Shown here: piece by piece, positions 29,053-38,278 of the stretch
Position numbering within the stretch: the first letter of the stretch is position 1
Layout: every line of letters begins with the position of its first letter
Assembly: GCF_009846885.1 (NCBI RefSeq)
Contig: NZ_WUWM01000015.1
Coordinates: forward strand, 97,824-161,823
Reading direction: 5' to 3'
From: Paenibacillus puerhi
GTDB lineage: Bacteria > Bacillota > Bacilli > Paenibacillales > NBRC-103111
DNA: 64,000 nt
Position numbers and translations under genes: made by a program
Notes under the pieces: model-generated
Told to the model about the DNA's origin: nothing
Database searches by the model: none
The model's input: the letters and a program-made list of their open reading frames with translations, nothing else

Positions 29053-31935
29053 GTGGCTAGAGACAATATTATTATTAAGGGCGCCAGAGCCCACAATCTC
29101 AAGAACATTGACGTTACGATTCCCCGCGATAAGTTTGTCGTATTGACGGGACTCAGCGGCTCAGGCAAGTCATCCCTGGCGTTTGACACCATCTACGCCG
29201 AGGGGCAGCGCCGCTACGTCGAATCCTTGTCCGCCTACGCCAGACAGTTCCTTGGCCAGATGGACAAACCGGATGTGGATTCGATAGAAGGCTTGTCCCC
29301 CGCCATCTCGATCGATCAGAAGACAACAAGCCGTAACCCGCGCTCGACGGTGGGTACGGTTACGGAAATTTATGACTACTTGCGTCTGCTGTTTGCTCGG
29401 ATTGGCCGGCCGCATTGCCCGACACACGGCATCGAGATTACCTCTCAAACCGTCGAGCAGATGGTGGACCGAATAATGGAGTACCCGGAGCGGACGAAGC
29501 TGCAGATACTGGCTCCGCTCGTCTCCGGGCGCAAGGGCGAGCATACCAAGCTGTTCACGGATATTCAGAAGCAGGGCTTCGTGCGCGTGCGTGTGAACGG
29601 CGAGATTCGCGATCTGTCGGAGACGATCGAGCTGGAGAAAAACAAGAAGCATTCGATTGAAGTTGTCGTTGACCGGATTGTTGTCAAAGATGACGTTCAG
29701 TCAAGGCTGGCCGATTCGCTGGAGACGGCATTGAAGCTGGCTGACGGGCGGGTTATCGTCGATGTCATGGAGCAGGAAGAGCTGTTGTTCAGTCAAAACC
29801 TCGCTTGTCCGGAGTGCGGATTCAGCATCGAGGAGCTTGCGCCAAGGATGTTTTCCTTCAACAGCCCGTTCGGTGCATGCCCGGAATGCGACGGTCTGGG
29901 CCAGAGGATGATTGTAGACGCCGACCTGCTTGTGCCTAACCCCAAGCTTGCAATCGAGAACGGCGCCTTCGAGGCATGGGCGGGCAGCACCTCCAACTAT
30001 TACCCGCAATTCCTGGCGGCGGTATGCGCCCATTATGGCATTCCGCGTGACGTTCCGGTCGAGGAGCTTACCAAAGAGCAGATGAGCAAGCTGTTGAACG
30101 GAACCGGTGGCGAGAAGGTCCGTTTCAAATACGAGAACGACTTCGGCCATAAGAAGGAAGCAATGGTCGCCTTCGAAGGGATCGTTCACAATCTGGAACG
30201 CCGTTACCGGGATACCTTCTCCGAGGGTATCCGCGAGCATATCGAGCAGTATATGAGCGCCAAGCCGTGTTCCAAGTGCAAAGGGCACCGTTTGAAGCCC
30301 GAAACGCTTGCCGTGACCATCAATAAACGCAATATTGCTCATGTTACCTCCCTGTCGATCGGCGAGGCCCAGCAATGGTTCGATTCACTGGAGCTGTCGG
30401 AACGCGAGCTTCAGATCGCACATCTGATTATGAAAGAGATCAAGGCGAGACTCGGATTTCTGGTGAACGTTGGTCTCGATTACTTGACTATGCACCGTGC
30501 TGCGGGGACATTGTCCGGAGGGGAGGCCCAGCGGATTCGCCTTGCGACGCAGATCGGTTCGAGTCTGATGGGCGTGTTGTACATTCTCGACGAGCCGAGC
30601 ATCGGGCTTCATCAGCGAGACAACGACAGGCTCATCCAGACGCTTGTGCATATGCGCGATCTTGGCAATACGCTGATCGTGGTCGAGCACGACGAAGATA
30701 CGATGATGGCGGCCGATTATATCATCGATATTGGTCCTGGGGCCGGCATCCATGGCGGTCAGATTGTCGCACAAGGAACGCCGCAGGAAATTATGGAGGA
30801 TACGGGCTCTCTGACGGGGCAATACCTGAGCGGGCTGAAGTTCATCCCTGTACCGGCGGAGCGGCGTAAACCGAACGGCAAGTGGCTGGAGATTCGTGGA
30901 GCCAAGGAGAACAACCTGCGCGGCGTGAACGTGAAGATTCCGCTCGGCGTATTTGCCTGCGTAACGGGTGTGTCGGGTTCTGGTAAAAGTACGCTCATCA
31001 ACGAAATTTTGTACAAGACCCTTGCGAAAGAGCTGAACGGAGCAAAGGTGAAGCCGGGCGAATATAAGGAAATCAAGGGACTGGAGCACATCGACAAGGT
31101 CATTGATATCGATCAGTCCCCGATCGGACGGACGCCACGCTCCAATCCGGCTACTTATACCGGCGTATTTGATGACATTCGCGATCTGTACGCGACAACC
31201 AATGAAGCCAAGGTTCGCGGATACAAGAAGGGGCGCTTTAGCTTCAACGTCAAGGGCGGACGTTGCGAGGCATGCCGCGGCGACGGGATTATCAAGATCG
31301 AGATGCACTTCTTGCCTGACGTCTACGTGCCGTGTGAGATTTGCAAGGGCAAGCGGTATAACCGCGAGACGCTTGAGATCAAGTACAAGGGTCAAAGTAT
31401 TGCGGACCTCTTGGAGATGACCATTGAAGATGCTTGCGAGTTTTTCAAGAACGTGCCGCGTATTCACCGCAAGCTGCAGACGATCCTCGACGTCGGGCTT
31501 GGCTACATGAAGCTGGGGCATCCGGCTACTACGCTGTCCGGAGGAGAGGCCCAGAGGGTGAAGCTGGCGGCTGAGCTGTATCGCCGCAGCACGGGCAAAA
31601 CCGTTTATATTCTGGACGAGCCTACGACCGGTCTGCATATCGACGATATCGACCGATTGCTGAAGGTGCTTCATCGGTTGGTAGAGAACGGGGAATCGGT
31701 ACTCGTTATCGAGCATAACCTCGATGTGATTAAGACGGCCGATTACCTCATCGACCTCGGTCCCGAAGGCGGTACGCGAGGGGGCACGATCGTGGCTTCG
31801 GGCACACCGGAAGAAGTGATTAAGGTCGAGGGATCCTATACGGGCAAGTATCTAAAGCCTGTTCTGGAGCGGGATCGGGAACGCTCGGAGGATTATTACA
31901 AGAGATTGAAGGAACTTGCGGATACGACAGCATAA
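29053..31935 (+). CDS. uvrA: Excinuclease ABC subunit A
   Basis: ABC-type ATPase that locates bulky DNA lesions and loads UvrB. The 960-residue protein has two nucleotide-binding domains (Walker [10 protein letters not shown] near residue 34 and GVSGSGKST near 641, each with an LSGGEAQR signature) and two zinc modules (CPEC/CPEC near 256-285 and CEAC/CEIC near 741-765). Start GTG 29053. Confidence 0.98.
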   Translation: MARDNIIIKGARAHNLKNIDVTIPRDKFVVLTGLSGSGKSSLAFDTIYAEGQRRYVESLSAYARQFLGQMDKPDVDSIEGLSPAISIDQKTTSRNPRSTVGTVTEIYDYLRLLFARIGRPHCPTHGIEITSQTVEQMVDRIMEYPERTKLQILAPLVSGRKGEHTKLFTDIQKQGFVRVRVNGEIRDLSETIELEKNKKHSIEVVVDRIVVKDDVQSRLADSLETALKLADGRVIVDVMEQEELLFSQNLACPECGFSIEELAPRMFSFNSPFGACPECDGLGQRMIVDADLLVPNPKLAIENGAFEAWAGSTSNYYPQFLAAVCAHYGIPRDVPVEELTKEQMSKLLNGTGGEKVRFKYENDFGHKKEAMVAFEGIVHNLERRYRDTFSEGIREHIEQYMSAKPCSKCKGHRLKPETLAVTINKRNIAHVTSLSIGEAQQWFDSLELSERELQIAHLIMKEIKARLGFLVNVGLDYLTMHRAAGTLSGGEAQRIRLATQIGSSLMGVLYILDEPSIGLHQRDNDRLIQTLVHMRDLGNTLIVVEHDEDTMMAADYIIDIGPGAGIHGGQIVAQGTPQEIMEDTGSLTGQYLSGLKFIPVPAERRKPNGKWLEIRGAKENNLRGVNVKIPLGVFACVTGVSGSGKSTLINEILYKTLAKELNGAKVKPGEYKEIKGLEHIDKVIDIDQSPIGRTPRSNPATYTGVFDDIRDLYATTNEAKVRGYKKGRFSFNVKGGRCEACRGDGIIKIEMHFLPDVYVPCEICKGKRYNRETLEIKYKGQSIADLLEMTIEDACEFFKNVPRIHRKLQTILDVGLGYMKLGHPATTLSGGEAQRVKLAAELYRRSTGKTVYILDEPTTGLHIDDIDRLLKVLHRLVENGESVLVIEHNLDVIKTADYLIDLGPEGGTRGGTIVASGTPEEVIKVEGSYTGKYLKPVLERDRERSEDYYKRLKELADTTA

Positions 31936-31949
31936 GGAAACCGGAACAG

Positions 31950-32010
31950 GAAGCCCCTCATTTGCCATCGAAGCCCGCGGGGCCTTCTAGGCGAAGAGGG
32001 GCTTTTATTT
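31950..32010 (+). terminator. Terminator of uvrBA
   Basis: AAGCCCCTC pairs with GAGGGGCTT across a branched inner region; TTTTATTTCTCC follows. Confidence 0.85.
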
Positions 32011-32106
32011 CTCCTGATCGAATGGAATAGTAGCTTGAAGGCAATATGGGTACCATAAAGTGAAAGCAGAGAAGTCGGTAGCGAGAAAGGGTACCGGAAT
32101 AAAAAG

Positions 32107-32135
32107 TTGACAATCTTGTTACACTTTAAAAGAAT
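32107..32135 (+). promoter_or_regulatory. Promoter of the small membrane-protein gene
   Basis: TTGACA (32107-32112), a 17-base spacer and AAGAAT (32130-32135). The -35 box is perfect and the -10 box weak. The gap 31936-32236 otherwise holds only the uvrA terminator and a 95-base leader with no recognised structure. Confidence 0.5.
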
Positions 32136-32236
32136 GCTCCGTTTGCAAATCCGGACCCGGACAAATGACTTGCACTTCGAAGCCAGTCAGGCTAAGATTA
32201 GGATAAGAATTTCTGTATATAGAAGGAGGTCCCTCC

Positions 32237-32449
32237 ATGTTTTTGGCTGAAGAGGCAGCAGCAACTGCCAGTGTGTTTAATGGATTTGATATTTTTGTAG
32301 TCCTGTTTACTATTGTCATTGCGATCGGTGTTGTACGTCAAATCCTCGCTCCGAAGAAAAATCCGCTTGCCATTGGCTTCGGAATCGTAGCTCTGGCTGT
32401 TTTCGCGACCATGGACGTAATCATGATTCAGGGATGGATGGGCGGCTAG
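32237..32449 (+). CDS. Small two-helix membrane protein (DUF2759-like)
   Basis: A 70-residue protein with two hydrophobic helices (about residues 18-36 and 44-62) separated by a basic turn (RQILAPKKNP). Size and pattern resemble the DUF2759 family of small Bacillus membrane proteins, which has no known function; this family call is from memory of the pattern and should be checked. The ATG has a strong AAGGAGGT site 9 bases upstream, and the gene has its own promoter and terminator, so it is surely expressed. Confidence 0.75.
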   Translation: MFLAEEAAATASVFNGFDIFVVLFTIVIAIGVVRQILAPKKNPLAIGFGIVALAVFATMDVIMIQGWMGG

Positions 32450-32482
32450 TCCACATCTCTATTCAAATAAGCGCGAAATCAA

Positions 32483-32518
32483 TAAGGGTGTCTCCCCGTC
32501 GGAGACACCCTTATTTTT
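32483..32518. terminator. Terminator after the small membrane-protein gene
   Basis: TAAGGGTGTCTCC and GGAGACACCCTTA form a perfect 13-bp stem with a CCGTC loop, then TTTTTG. Confidence 0.9.
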
Positions 32519-32605
32519 GCGCTATAGGGAGAGATTATAAACCGTTCAATGCCCAAGATGAACTGACCGGCGCAGGGAAGCTGAGCAGCCCTTTAAGCGT
32601 CGTCG

Positions 32606-33574
32606 TTACACCCACCACATTTGGCCAAGAGGCTGTTTAATCAGCACCTGCTGAAGGTTTTGAACAGCCTTCGCGAAGCCTTCCTCGATCGACATCAATC
32701 CATCCTCATGCTCGATGCTGACAACATAGTCGTAGCCTACGAGACGAAGCGCGCTGATGATATCAGCCCAGGTTTTAAGATCATGTCCGAAGCCTACCGT
32801 GCGGAACTGCCAAGCGCGGTCAAGCATATTGGCATACGATTGCATATCCGTCAGCCCGTAGCGATGTACGTTGACCGGATCGATCGTCGTATCCTTAGCA
32901 TGGAAGTGATGGATAGCCCCGGCACGACCGAGAATTTGGATAGCTTGTACCGGATCGATACCCTGCCACCACATATGGCTTGGATCCAGGTTGGCACCGA
33001 TGGCGTCACCAGCAGCTTCACGAAGACGCAGCAGGGTGGCGGGGGTGTGAACGGAGAAGCCGCCATGCAGCTCGAGTCCGAACTTGATGCCGCGATCAGA
33101 TGCATATTTACCTGTTTCCGTCCAGTAAGGGATCACCTTGTTAGCCCACTGCCAGTCGAGAATTTCCTGAAAATCGTTGGGCCATGGAGCAACCGGCCAG
33201 TTCGGATATTTGGCATCCTCGGAGTCTCCCGGGCAGCCGGAGAACGTATTGACGACAGGCACTTCCAGACGCTGAGCGAGATCTACTGTCTTGATAATCG
33301 CATCATGGAACTCCTTGGCGACGGCCTTCTGGGGATGCAGGGGGTTGCCATGGACGCTGAGCGCGCTGATGGTGAGGCCGCGGGATTCAATTGCATTCTT
33401 GAACGCCTTCAGCTTGCCTTCATCGGCGAGCAGCTGATCCGGATCGCAATGCGAATTACCCGGATATCCGCCGGTGCCGATCTCTACAGCATCCAATCCG
33501 TGCGCTGCGATAATATCGAGCGCTTCCTCCAATGGCTTTTGTTGGAACAAAACTGCGAAAACTCCTAACTTCAT
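32606..33574 (-). CDS. Sugar phosphate isomerase/epimerase, xylose-isomerase-like TIM barrel
   Basis: A 322-residue TIM-barrel protein of the AP-endonuclease-2/xylose-isomerase superfamily. Metal-site residues are seen in FGLELHGG (Glu and His), NLDPSHMWWQG (Asp, His), HHFHAKD and SIEHED. Such enzymes act on inositol or keto-sugars; the substrate here cannot be told. The ATG at 33574 has GGAGGTG 8 bases upstream; upstream codons in frame cover that site. It stands alone with a strong promoter, so it may be induced separately. Confidence 0.85.
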   Translation of the reverse strand: MKLGVFAVLFQQKPLEEALDIIAAHGLDAVEIGTGGYPGNSHCDPDQLLADEGKLKAFKNAIESRGLTISALSVHGNPLHPQKAVAKEFHDAIIKTVDLAQRLEVPVVNTFSGCPGDSEDAKYPNWPVAPWPNDFQEILDWQWANKVIPYWTETGKYASDRGIKFGLELHGGFSVHTPATLLRLREAAGDAIGANLDPSHMWWQGIDPVQAIQILGRAGAIHHFHAKDTTIDPVNVHRYGLTDMQSYANMLDRAWQFRTVGFGHDLKTWADIISALRLVGYDYVVSIEHEDGLMSIEEGFAKAVQNLQQVLIKQPLGQMWWV

Positions 33575-33634
33575 AACAGACACCTCCGGTAAGTTCATAA
33601 AATGTACGCGTGTTCAATTTGCTGCCTAACCCAA

Positions 33635-33663
33635 ATTATAACACCAGAACGAGCGGTTCTCAA
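33635..33663 (-). promoter_or_regulatory. Promoter with internal palindrome for the TIM-barrel gene
   Basis: On the minus strand: TTGAGA, a 17-base spacer and TATAAT. The spacer holds AGAAC-GAGCG-GTTCT (33646-33660), a perfect 5-bp dyad that would suit a repressor. The rest of the 404-bp gap (33575-33978) shows a TATAAT at 33918-33923, probably the -10 box of the next gene, without a clear -35. Confidence 0.65.
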
Positions 33664-33978
33664 AGTGTGTATTTGCGACATGTCAAAAACGGCGGGAAAG
33701 CGATGGTCGCGGGATGAATAACAGGTCTTCGGGCAATCCTATTATTTGACGGATTACGCGGACGATACATTTTTTTTGGACAGCCGCGGATTGCCGTAGC
33801 CCTTAATCCATGCCATAAAAGTAAGGCGTTCCTGAAAGCGATGGTGACTATGCTACGATGCCTCTATTCGACAAAAACGCTCGACACTGTTCCCGTTTCT
33901 TTGTAGCGAACTTCACTTATAATGGGAGGTACCTTCCGAGGAAGCAGTCAACAACTTTTTAAAGAGAGGGCGGATCGT

Positions 33979-34317
33979 ATGGTGAGAATTAAAGATACTC
34001 AACTGGTAGAAACGGTTACAGGTACCTGGCTACGCTTCCCAAACAGCTTTAAAAAGTTCAATTGTCTGGTCGAGTTGCCCGGGCACCTCACGATGAATAT
34101 CAATTCGAAGTCGGGCAGCATTCACATCCATAAGAAGGACAGCAACAACGTGTATCAACCGCTGGGTGAGCTGACGCTGGGCAACGCCGGGAATCAGCTC
34201 CAATCTGTGGTGCACGGAGTTCAGGCTGGACCTATGCAGCATGGGGGAGTCCCTATAGGGACCTTGGGGACCTACGAGAATGGCGAGAAGCCGGTAAGGC
34301 AATCCGACGCGAGCTAA
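33979..34317 (+). CDS. Hypothetical protein, 112 residues
   Basis: I do not recognise this protein. It is soluble, beta-rich in its first 75 residues (alternating pattern such as CLVELPGHLTMNINSKSGSIHIHKK) and ends in a polar tail with many Gly and Ser. No signal peptide or membrane segment. The ATG at 33979 has AGAGAGGG about 9 bases upstream; an ATG at 33922 overlaps the -10 box TATAAT and cannot be used. A strong terminator follows. The intact frame with proper signals supports a real gene. Confidence 0.65.
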   Translation: MVRIKDTQLVETVTGTWLRFPNSFKKFNCLVELPGHLTMNINSKSGSIHIHKKDSNNVYQPLGELTLGNAGNQLQSVVHGVQAGPMQHGGVPIGTLGTYENGEKPVRQSDAS

Positions 34318-34363
34318 GAACAAGCTGGCTTCGAACGAAGGACAAGAAAGCGAATAAACAAAC

Positions 34364-34413
34364 AAGCAGCGCCTCGGGGTTAGATCGCTAAACTCCCGAT
34401 GGCGCTGCTTTTC
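34364..34413. terminator. Terminator between convergent genes
   Basis: AAGCAGCGCC-TCGGG pairs with CCCGA-TGGCGCTGCTT, followed by TTCC. It may serve both the 112-residue gene and the MBOAT operon. Confidence 0.8.
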
Positions 34414-34444
34414 CATTCATCGATTAGGGGGGCCAGGATCACAA

Positions 34445-35599
34445 TCACCAGGACCAGTTCGCCAGACCGCTGTAGATTTTGTATACGGCTTCGCTATTGC
34501 CACTGTAGACGATAACGGCGGCGGTTACGAACAACTGCGAAAGAGCACAGCGAGCATAGAAATAACGTCTGGAAACCTTCCTTTTATTCACCGTCGTGTA
34601 GCCCAGTATATTTTCCAGCCCAAGCAGCAGGCCGTGGTAAACGCCCCATAGGACATAGAGCCAACTGAAGCCATGCCATAGACCGATGAGGACCATGACG
34701 AGCATCGACAGGCCCGCGGCCGTCCACTTGGTCGGTGTTTTCCTTGAAACGAACATAAAGATGTGATCGCGGAACCAGTCGCCGAGCGTCGCGTGCCAGT
34801 TGCGCCAATATTGAGTGAGCGTCGGAGACTGGAACGGCTTCTTGAAGTTCTCCGGCACATTGTAGCCCATCAGACGGCCGAAGCCGACGGCGATATCGGA
34901 ATACCCGGAGAAATCGAAGAAAATAAGCGCATAGAACCAAATCATCAGAAAAATCGATTCGGTTGCATGCAGCTGCTGGGCGCCGGATACGTTGTTGAAT
35001 ACGTCGGTCATCCAGGTGACCAGCACGATCTTTTTAAACATACCGAGGATGATCCGCTTCACATACTGCTCGGTTTGGGCGGCGTCTACTTGATAGGGCT
35101 GCTTCGTATCCGCAATAAAGTCACGGAACTTCAGGATAGGACCTGAAGTGAACGTAGGGATGAACAAAATATAGTTGAAATAGTCCAAAGCGCTTGTCCG
35201 GGAATCTCGCCCGATAAAATAGGCGAAATAAAGCGCGTCGATCACCTTGAGCACGTTGTAAATCAGACCTAGCGCCATGACCACGTCAAACAATGGATGA
35301 GTAAACAGCTCCATCCCGAGCAGACGCAGTATACAAACCGCAGCTACGTTGGCAGCGATCAGCAAGATAAACGCCGTCTTGCGCAAGCGAGAGAGGCGGC
35401 CGAGGATGATGAAGGCCACATAGTTAAGCGCCGTATAGGCCAAATAAAAGACAAACAGCTTCTGGCTGAATACGGCAAGAAAGCTGAGATTGAACGCCAG
35501 CAGCAAATACCGCTTATTGCCGGGCCAGCGACGGGTGAGCGCCAGCACAAGCACCATGCCGGCAATGGCCAGGACGGCGTTCATGTTCAAATAAAACAT
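34445..35599 (-). CDS. DltB-like membrane-bound O-acyltransferase (MBOAT)
   Basis: A 384-residue polytopic protein with about 10 hydrophobic segments. MBOAT marks are clear: YWRNWHATLGDWFRDHIF (from 264) and the catalytic histidine in LWHGFSW (His309). DltB takes an aminoacyl group from a carrier protein on the inside and passes it across the membrane toward teichoic acid; alginate-type AlgI uses the same fold for acetyl groups. The neighbours (carrier protein, DltX-like peptide, DltD-like protein) point to the DltB role. Start ATG 35599 with GGAGG 10 bases upstream. It is the last gene of the operon. Confidence 0.85.
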   Translation of the reverse strand: MFYLNMNAVLAIAGMVLVLALTRRWPGNKRYLLLAFNLSFLAVFSQKLFVFYLAYTALNYVAFIILGRLSRLRKTAFILLIAANVAAVCILRLLGMELFTHPLFDVVMALGLIYNVLKVIDALYFAYFIGRDSRTSALDYFNYILFIPTFTSGPILKFRDFIADTKQPYQVDAAQTEQYVKRIILGMFKKIVLVTWMTDVFNNVSGAQQLHATESIFLMIWFYALIFFDFSGYSDIAVGFGRLMGYNVPENFKKPFQSPTLTQYWRNWHATLGDWFRDHIFMFVSRKTPTKWTAAGLSMLVMVLIGLWHGFSWLYVLWGVYHGLLLGLENILGYTTVNKRKVSRRYFYARCALSQLFVTAAVIVYSGNSEAVYKIYSGLANWSW

Positions 35600-35653
35600 A
35601 ATTGATTTTCCTCCAAGCGCGTAGGCATCCTCGCCGAGCAGCCTCTACGAGGC

Positions 35654-35764
35654 CTAGAATCCTTCGTAAATAAACAGCCCTTGGCCCGTAAAATAAACGA
35701 GAACCAGAATCAGCATGACTAAGTAGATAATCACTTCGACGATACGGCGAGCGACGCGAGCCAT
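35654..35764 (-). CDS. DltX-like 36-residue membrane peptide
   Basis: A very short frame starting MARVARRIVEV, with one hydrophobic helix (about residues 9-25) and ending LFIYEGF. The pattern of basic N-terminus, single helix and terminal FIYxxF is that of DltX, a small peptide always found next to dltB in dlt operons and needed for transfer of the aminoacyl group. The start has a near-perfect AAGGAGGT 7-8 bases upstream. It overlaps the end of the DltD-like gene by 34 bp in another frame and lies 54 bp before the MBOAT gene. It is easily missed because of its size. Confidence 0.85.
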   Translation of the reverse strand: MARVARRIVEVIIYLVMLILVLVYFTGQGLFIYEGF

Positions 35765-36660
35765 GCATCCACCTCCTTCGTAAACACCGGAGCGCCATCC
35801 TGTCGGTTCAGATGGACGAGATCATGAAAGTAGGCCGGGTCATAAGAGTCGAGCAGATCGAGCGTAGGCACGCCGGCTGCCTTCAGACGGGAATCAACGG
35901 TCTGCTTCAGCTCCGGCATATAGCGCGGCAGCTCATAGCCGGGGTTCCAAGGCATCCAGACGACGCGCAATGGGAGATTCTGCGACTGGCAGTAGCGAAT
36001 AATCCAGTCCAGCGCCTTCAGGTTCTCTTCATACTCGGGAAGCTTGGCCCAGCCGTATTTCCGGTCGTAATCAAGCTCCTTCTCTTTCATCTTCTCCTGC
36101 TCCATGTGACCGAAATACAGCATTTTATCGATCCATCGCGGCTCGTAGCGCTTCAGTTCGGCCGCATCAAGCTGGACGATTCCCTTATAAAGCTGCTTGA
36201 CCGCCTCCGTACCCGAATCCCGGAAATAATCCCTATACTTGTAGATATAAGGCTCGTACCACGATCTGAACCAGGGATAAGTCGGGTCGGTCTCCATGAT
36301 GTCCAGCATCGTATGTACGTCGATGCCGATCACCAGCTGTTGTTCCACATGGAAGCGGCCCTGCTCCAAAATAGCCTTCAGATCCGTAAGCTTGCCATAG
36401 GACAGTCCCATCTCGGTCAGCCTGACCGAGGATTCTTCCTCGATATAAGCGCCCGTGACAGCCGAATTTCCGTAGAATACAGGTCCTTGGGTCAGGCCGT
36501 TGTGGTGGTAGATGGTCTTGGTGAAGTCATTCTTATAAAAACGCCGCGACGTAACCATCGGGTCCTGATACGCGATCAGGACATCCGACAGCACGAAAGC
36601 GGCGAGCAGCAGCAGCACGAAGCTGTTCTTGTGAAAAAAAGCGATCATAGTAGCCATCAC
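35731..36660 (-). CDS. DltD-like SGNH-type membrane-anchored protein
   Basis: A 309-residue protein with one N-terminal hydrophobic anchor (about 12-30) and an extracytoplasmic domain. A catalytic triad of DltD type can be read: serine in FYGNSAV (Ser66) and Asp-His near the C-terminus in HDLVHLN (Asp280, His283). In dlt operons DltD completes aminoacyl transfer to teichoic acid on the outside. Start GTG 36660 lies 9 bp after the ligase stop. Similarity to classical DltD is limited to these motifs and the layout, so the acceptor could differ. Confidence 0.75.
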   Translation of the reverse strand: MMATMIAFFHKNSFVLLLLAAFVLSDVLIAYQDPMVTSRRFYKNDFTKTIYHHNGLTQGPVFYGNSAVTGAYIEEESSVRLTEMGLSYGKLTDLKAILEQGRFHVEQQLVIGIDVHTMLDIMETDPTYPWFRSWYEPYIYKYRDYFRDSGTEAVKQLYKGIVQLDAAELKRYEPRWIDKMLYFGHMEQEKMKEKELDYDRKYGWAKLPEYEENLKALDWIIRYCQSQNLPLRVVWMPWNPGYELPRYMPELKQTVDSRLKAAGVPTLDLLDSYDPAYFHDLVHLNRQDGAPVFTKEVDAWLASLAVSSK

Positions 36661-36669
36661 GCCGCCGTT

Positions 36670-37866
36670 CTAGACTGATAGCTGCTGCCAAGCCGCGTAC
36701 TGCTCGCGGAAGGCGGCCGGCCAGCTTGATTCATCCAGTCCGTATTGGGCAAGGAAGGCGAACGTCCAGCGCTCGATGCCGAAGCCGACACAGCCGGTAA
36801 CGGCGGGACGCTTGCCCATCGAGATTTGGAAGGCCGTTCCGAACGTATTGCTGTGGAAGTTGACCGAGCTGCAGGCGATCGACTTCTTGATATGCGGGAT
36901 CGTCAGACGCAGCTCATATTTCATTTCCTGATTGCGCTGGAAGGAGGCTTTAACCTGGAAATCATTGGTGAAGAACGGGTCGTTCGCGATCTCAAGCATG
37001 CTGTCGACGTTCCATTCCACGGCTAGCTCCTTCAGATACTCGATAGCGCGAAGGCGATTTTCCTTGACGAAATCCGGCTTGCCGACGAAGATGATCTCGC
37101 GCATGCTGAAGTCGAGCAGACGCCCGAAGTCCGTATGGTTGCGGGACTCGAAGCGATGGCATTTGGAGATGGCCGTCACGACGCGGCCCTCCCCTTCCAG
37201 CGTCTCATTCTGTAAGCCTTCGTAGCAGTGGTAGCAGGTCGAAGGGTTCATCGTAAACTTCGGCTTCGGCATATTAGCGTTCAGATCAAGCGGCGCATCC
37301 TGCTTCCAGCCTCCCGTATCGCGGATGGATTGGGAGAAAGCCTCGATGATATCGAGATCCTCGCGCAGATGCGTCAGGAAGTGAATATGCTCGGGAAACG
37401 AGGTAAAGTGATTCGTTTTGTTCAGCGTATCGGCATGGATGACGGCCGGATATTCCTCTGTGGTCAGCCCTTCAAAGCGGGAAGCAATCTTCGTCACGAA
37501 GCTGTAGTCGAAGAAGCGCATCAGGCTGGAGAACGGCTCGCGGAAGATGAACAGCCCTGGCTCCAGAATCTTGATGATTTTCTTAGCAGCCAGCTCAGCG
37601 ATGATGTCGCCTTCATAGGGCGTGTCCACCCGATGCTCGAACAGGATGTTTTCCTTGAAGCCAAAGTCCCCTTGCGAGAAGCGGGCGATAAGCTTGCGGA
37701 CGCGCTCCTCGATCGCGGCGCCGCCCTTGGGCGAGTTATGCGTAATCCGGATCGAATCCGCGTCGAGCTGAATGTCGCTGATCGTCTCGTCGATGAACGA
37801 GGCAGCGTATTTCAATTGTCCATGTTGGCTGGCGGCCAGCCCTTCCAGGGATACGATGCATTCCAC
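36670..37866 (-). CDS. Amino acid:[carrier protein] ligase, class II aminoacyl-tRNA-synthetase-like
   Basis: A 398-residue soluble protein related to the catalytic core of atypical, zinc-dependent seryl-tRNA synthetases. Motif 2 is read in SKCHRFES (about 234-241) and motif 3 in VGFGIERW (360-367). Candidate zinc ligands are Cys211 or Cys214 (STCYHCYEG), Glu240 and Cys359 (TGCVGFG), the Cys-Glu-Cys set known in this family. The N-terminal tRNA-binding coiled coil of true SerRS is missing; instead there are about 100 unassigned residues. Known relatives activate glycine or alanine as adenylate and load it onto a phosphopantetheine carrier. Here the carrier gene lies 6 bp upstream and DltB/DltX/DltD-like genes follow, so it very likely replaces DltA. 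Start GTG 37866; its ribosome-binding GAGG overlaps the carrier stop. Confidence 0.85.
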   Translation of the reverse strand: MECIVSLEGLAASQHGQLKYAASFIDETISDIQLDADSIRITHNSPKGGAAIEERVRKLIARFSQGDFGFKENILFEHRVDTPYEGDIIAELAAKKIIKILEPGLFIFREPFSSLMRFFDYSFVTKIASRFEGLTTEEYPAVIHADTLNKTNHFTSFPEHIHFLTHLREDLDIIEAFSQSIRDTGGWKQDAPLDLNANMPKPKFTMNPSTCYHCYEGLQNETLEGEGRVVTAISKCHRFESRNHTDFGRLLDFSMREIIFVGKPDFVKENRLRAIEYLKELAVEWNVDSMLEIANDPFFTNDFQVKASFQRNQEMKYELRLTIPHIKKSIACSSVNFHSNTFGTAFQISMGKRPAVTGCVGFGIERWTFAFLAQYGLDESSWPAAFREQYAAWQQLSV

Positions 37867-37872
37867 CTTTTG

Positions 37873-38124
37873 TTACCTCGCCTTCTTAGAGTGAATGAAT
37901 GCTGCGATTTCCCGAACGGTGTTCATCGGATGCAGCATCAGATCCTGCGGCGTCACCTGGATGCCGTACGTGTTCTCAATATGTGCGATCAGCGCGGTCG
38001 CCCCCATCGAATCGATGAAGCCGTAGTCGAACAAATGGACGTCAACGGTAAAATCATCATCGTCCGCGTCGATGTCGTAACGGCTGCGGATATGCGTTTC
38101 CAGCTCGTCGAGCAATTGCTGCAT
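37873..38124 (-). CDS. Acyl/aminoacyl carrier protein, DltC-like
   Basis: An 83-residue acidic four-helix carrier. The phosphopantetheine serine is in GFIDSMGATAL (Ser about residue 39), matching the DSMG form of DltC rather than the DSLD form of fatty-acid ACP. The ATG at 38124 has AAGGAGG 8 bases upstream; an upstream ATG in frame at 38169 lacks one. It is followed at once by the ligase gene, which I infer aminoacylates it. Confidence 0.9.
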   Translation of the reverse strand: MQQLLDELETHIRSRYDIDADDDDFTVDVHLFDYGFIDSMGATALIAHIENTYGIQVTPQDLMLHPMNTVREIAAFIHSKKAR

Positions 38125-38278
38125 AAATAAAGCCTCCTTGGTAGGTGAATATGCGTAAGCATGGAACATGCTGAAATGGTAGGCATGGGGATGCCCTGTG
38201 CATGATCCGGCACCCCGCTGTCAAGTCTCAGGGTCAGGGCCGGATCGCCCAGCTCGGCCGGTTGGGGCCGGCTGGCAG

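Noticed and set aside
27015..29192. A 725-residue minus-strand frame across uvrB
   Set aside because: It is the antisense shadow of uvrB, rich in His/Arg/Leu with no recognisable motif, while uvrB shows all family motifs.
34445..35599. The MBOAT gene as an alginate-type (AlgI) acetyltransferase system
   Set aside because: The DltX-like peptide, DltC-like carrier and carrier ligase argue for aminoacyl rather than acetyl transfer, and there is no AlgJ/AlgX-type pair.
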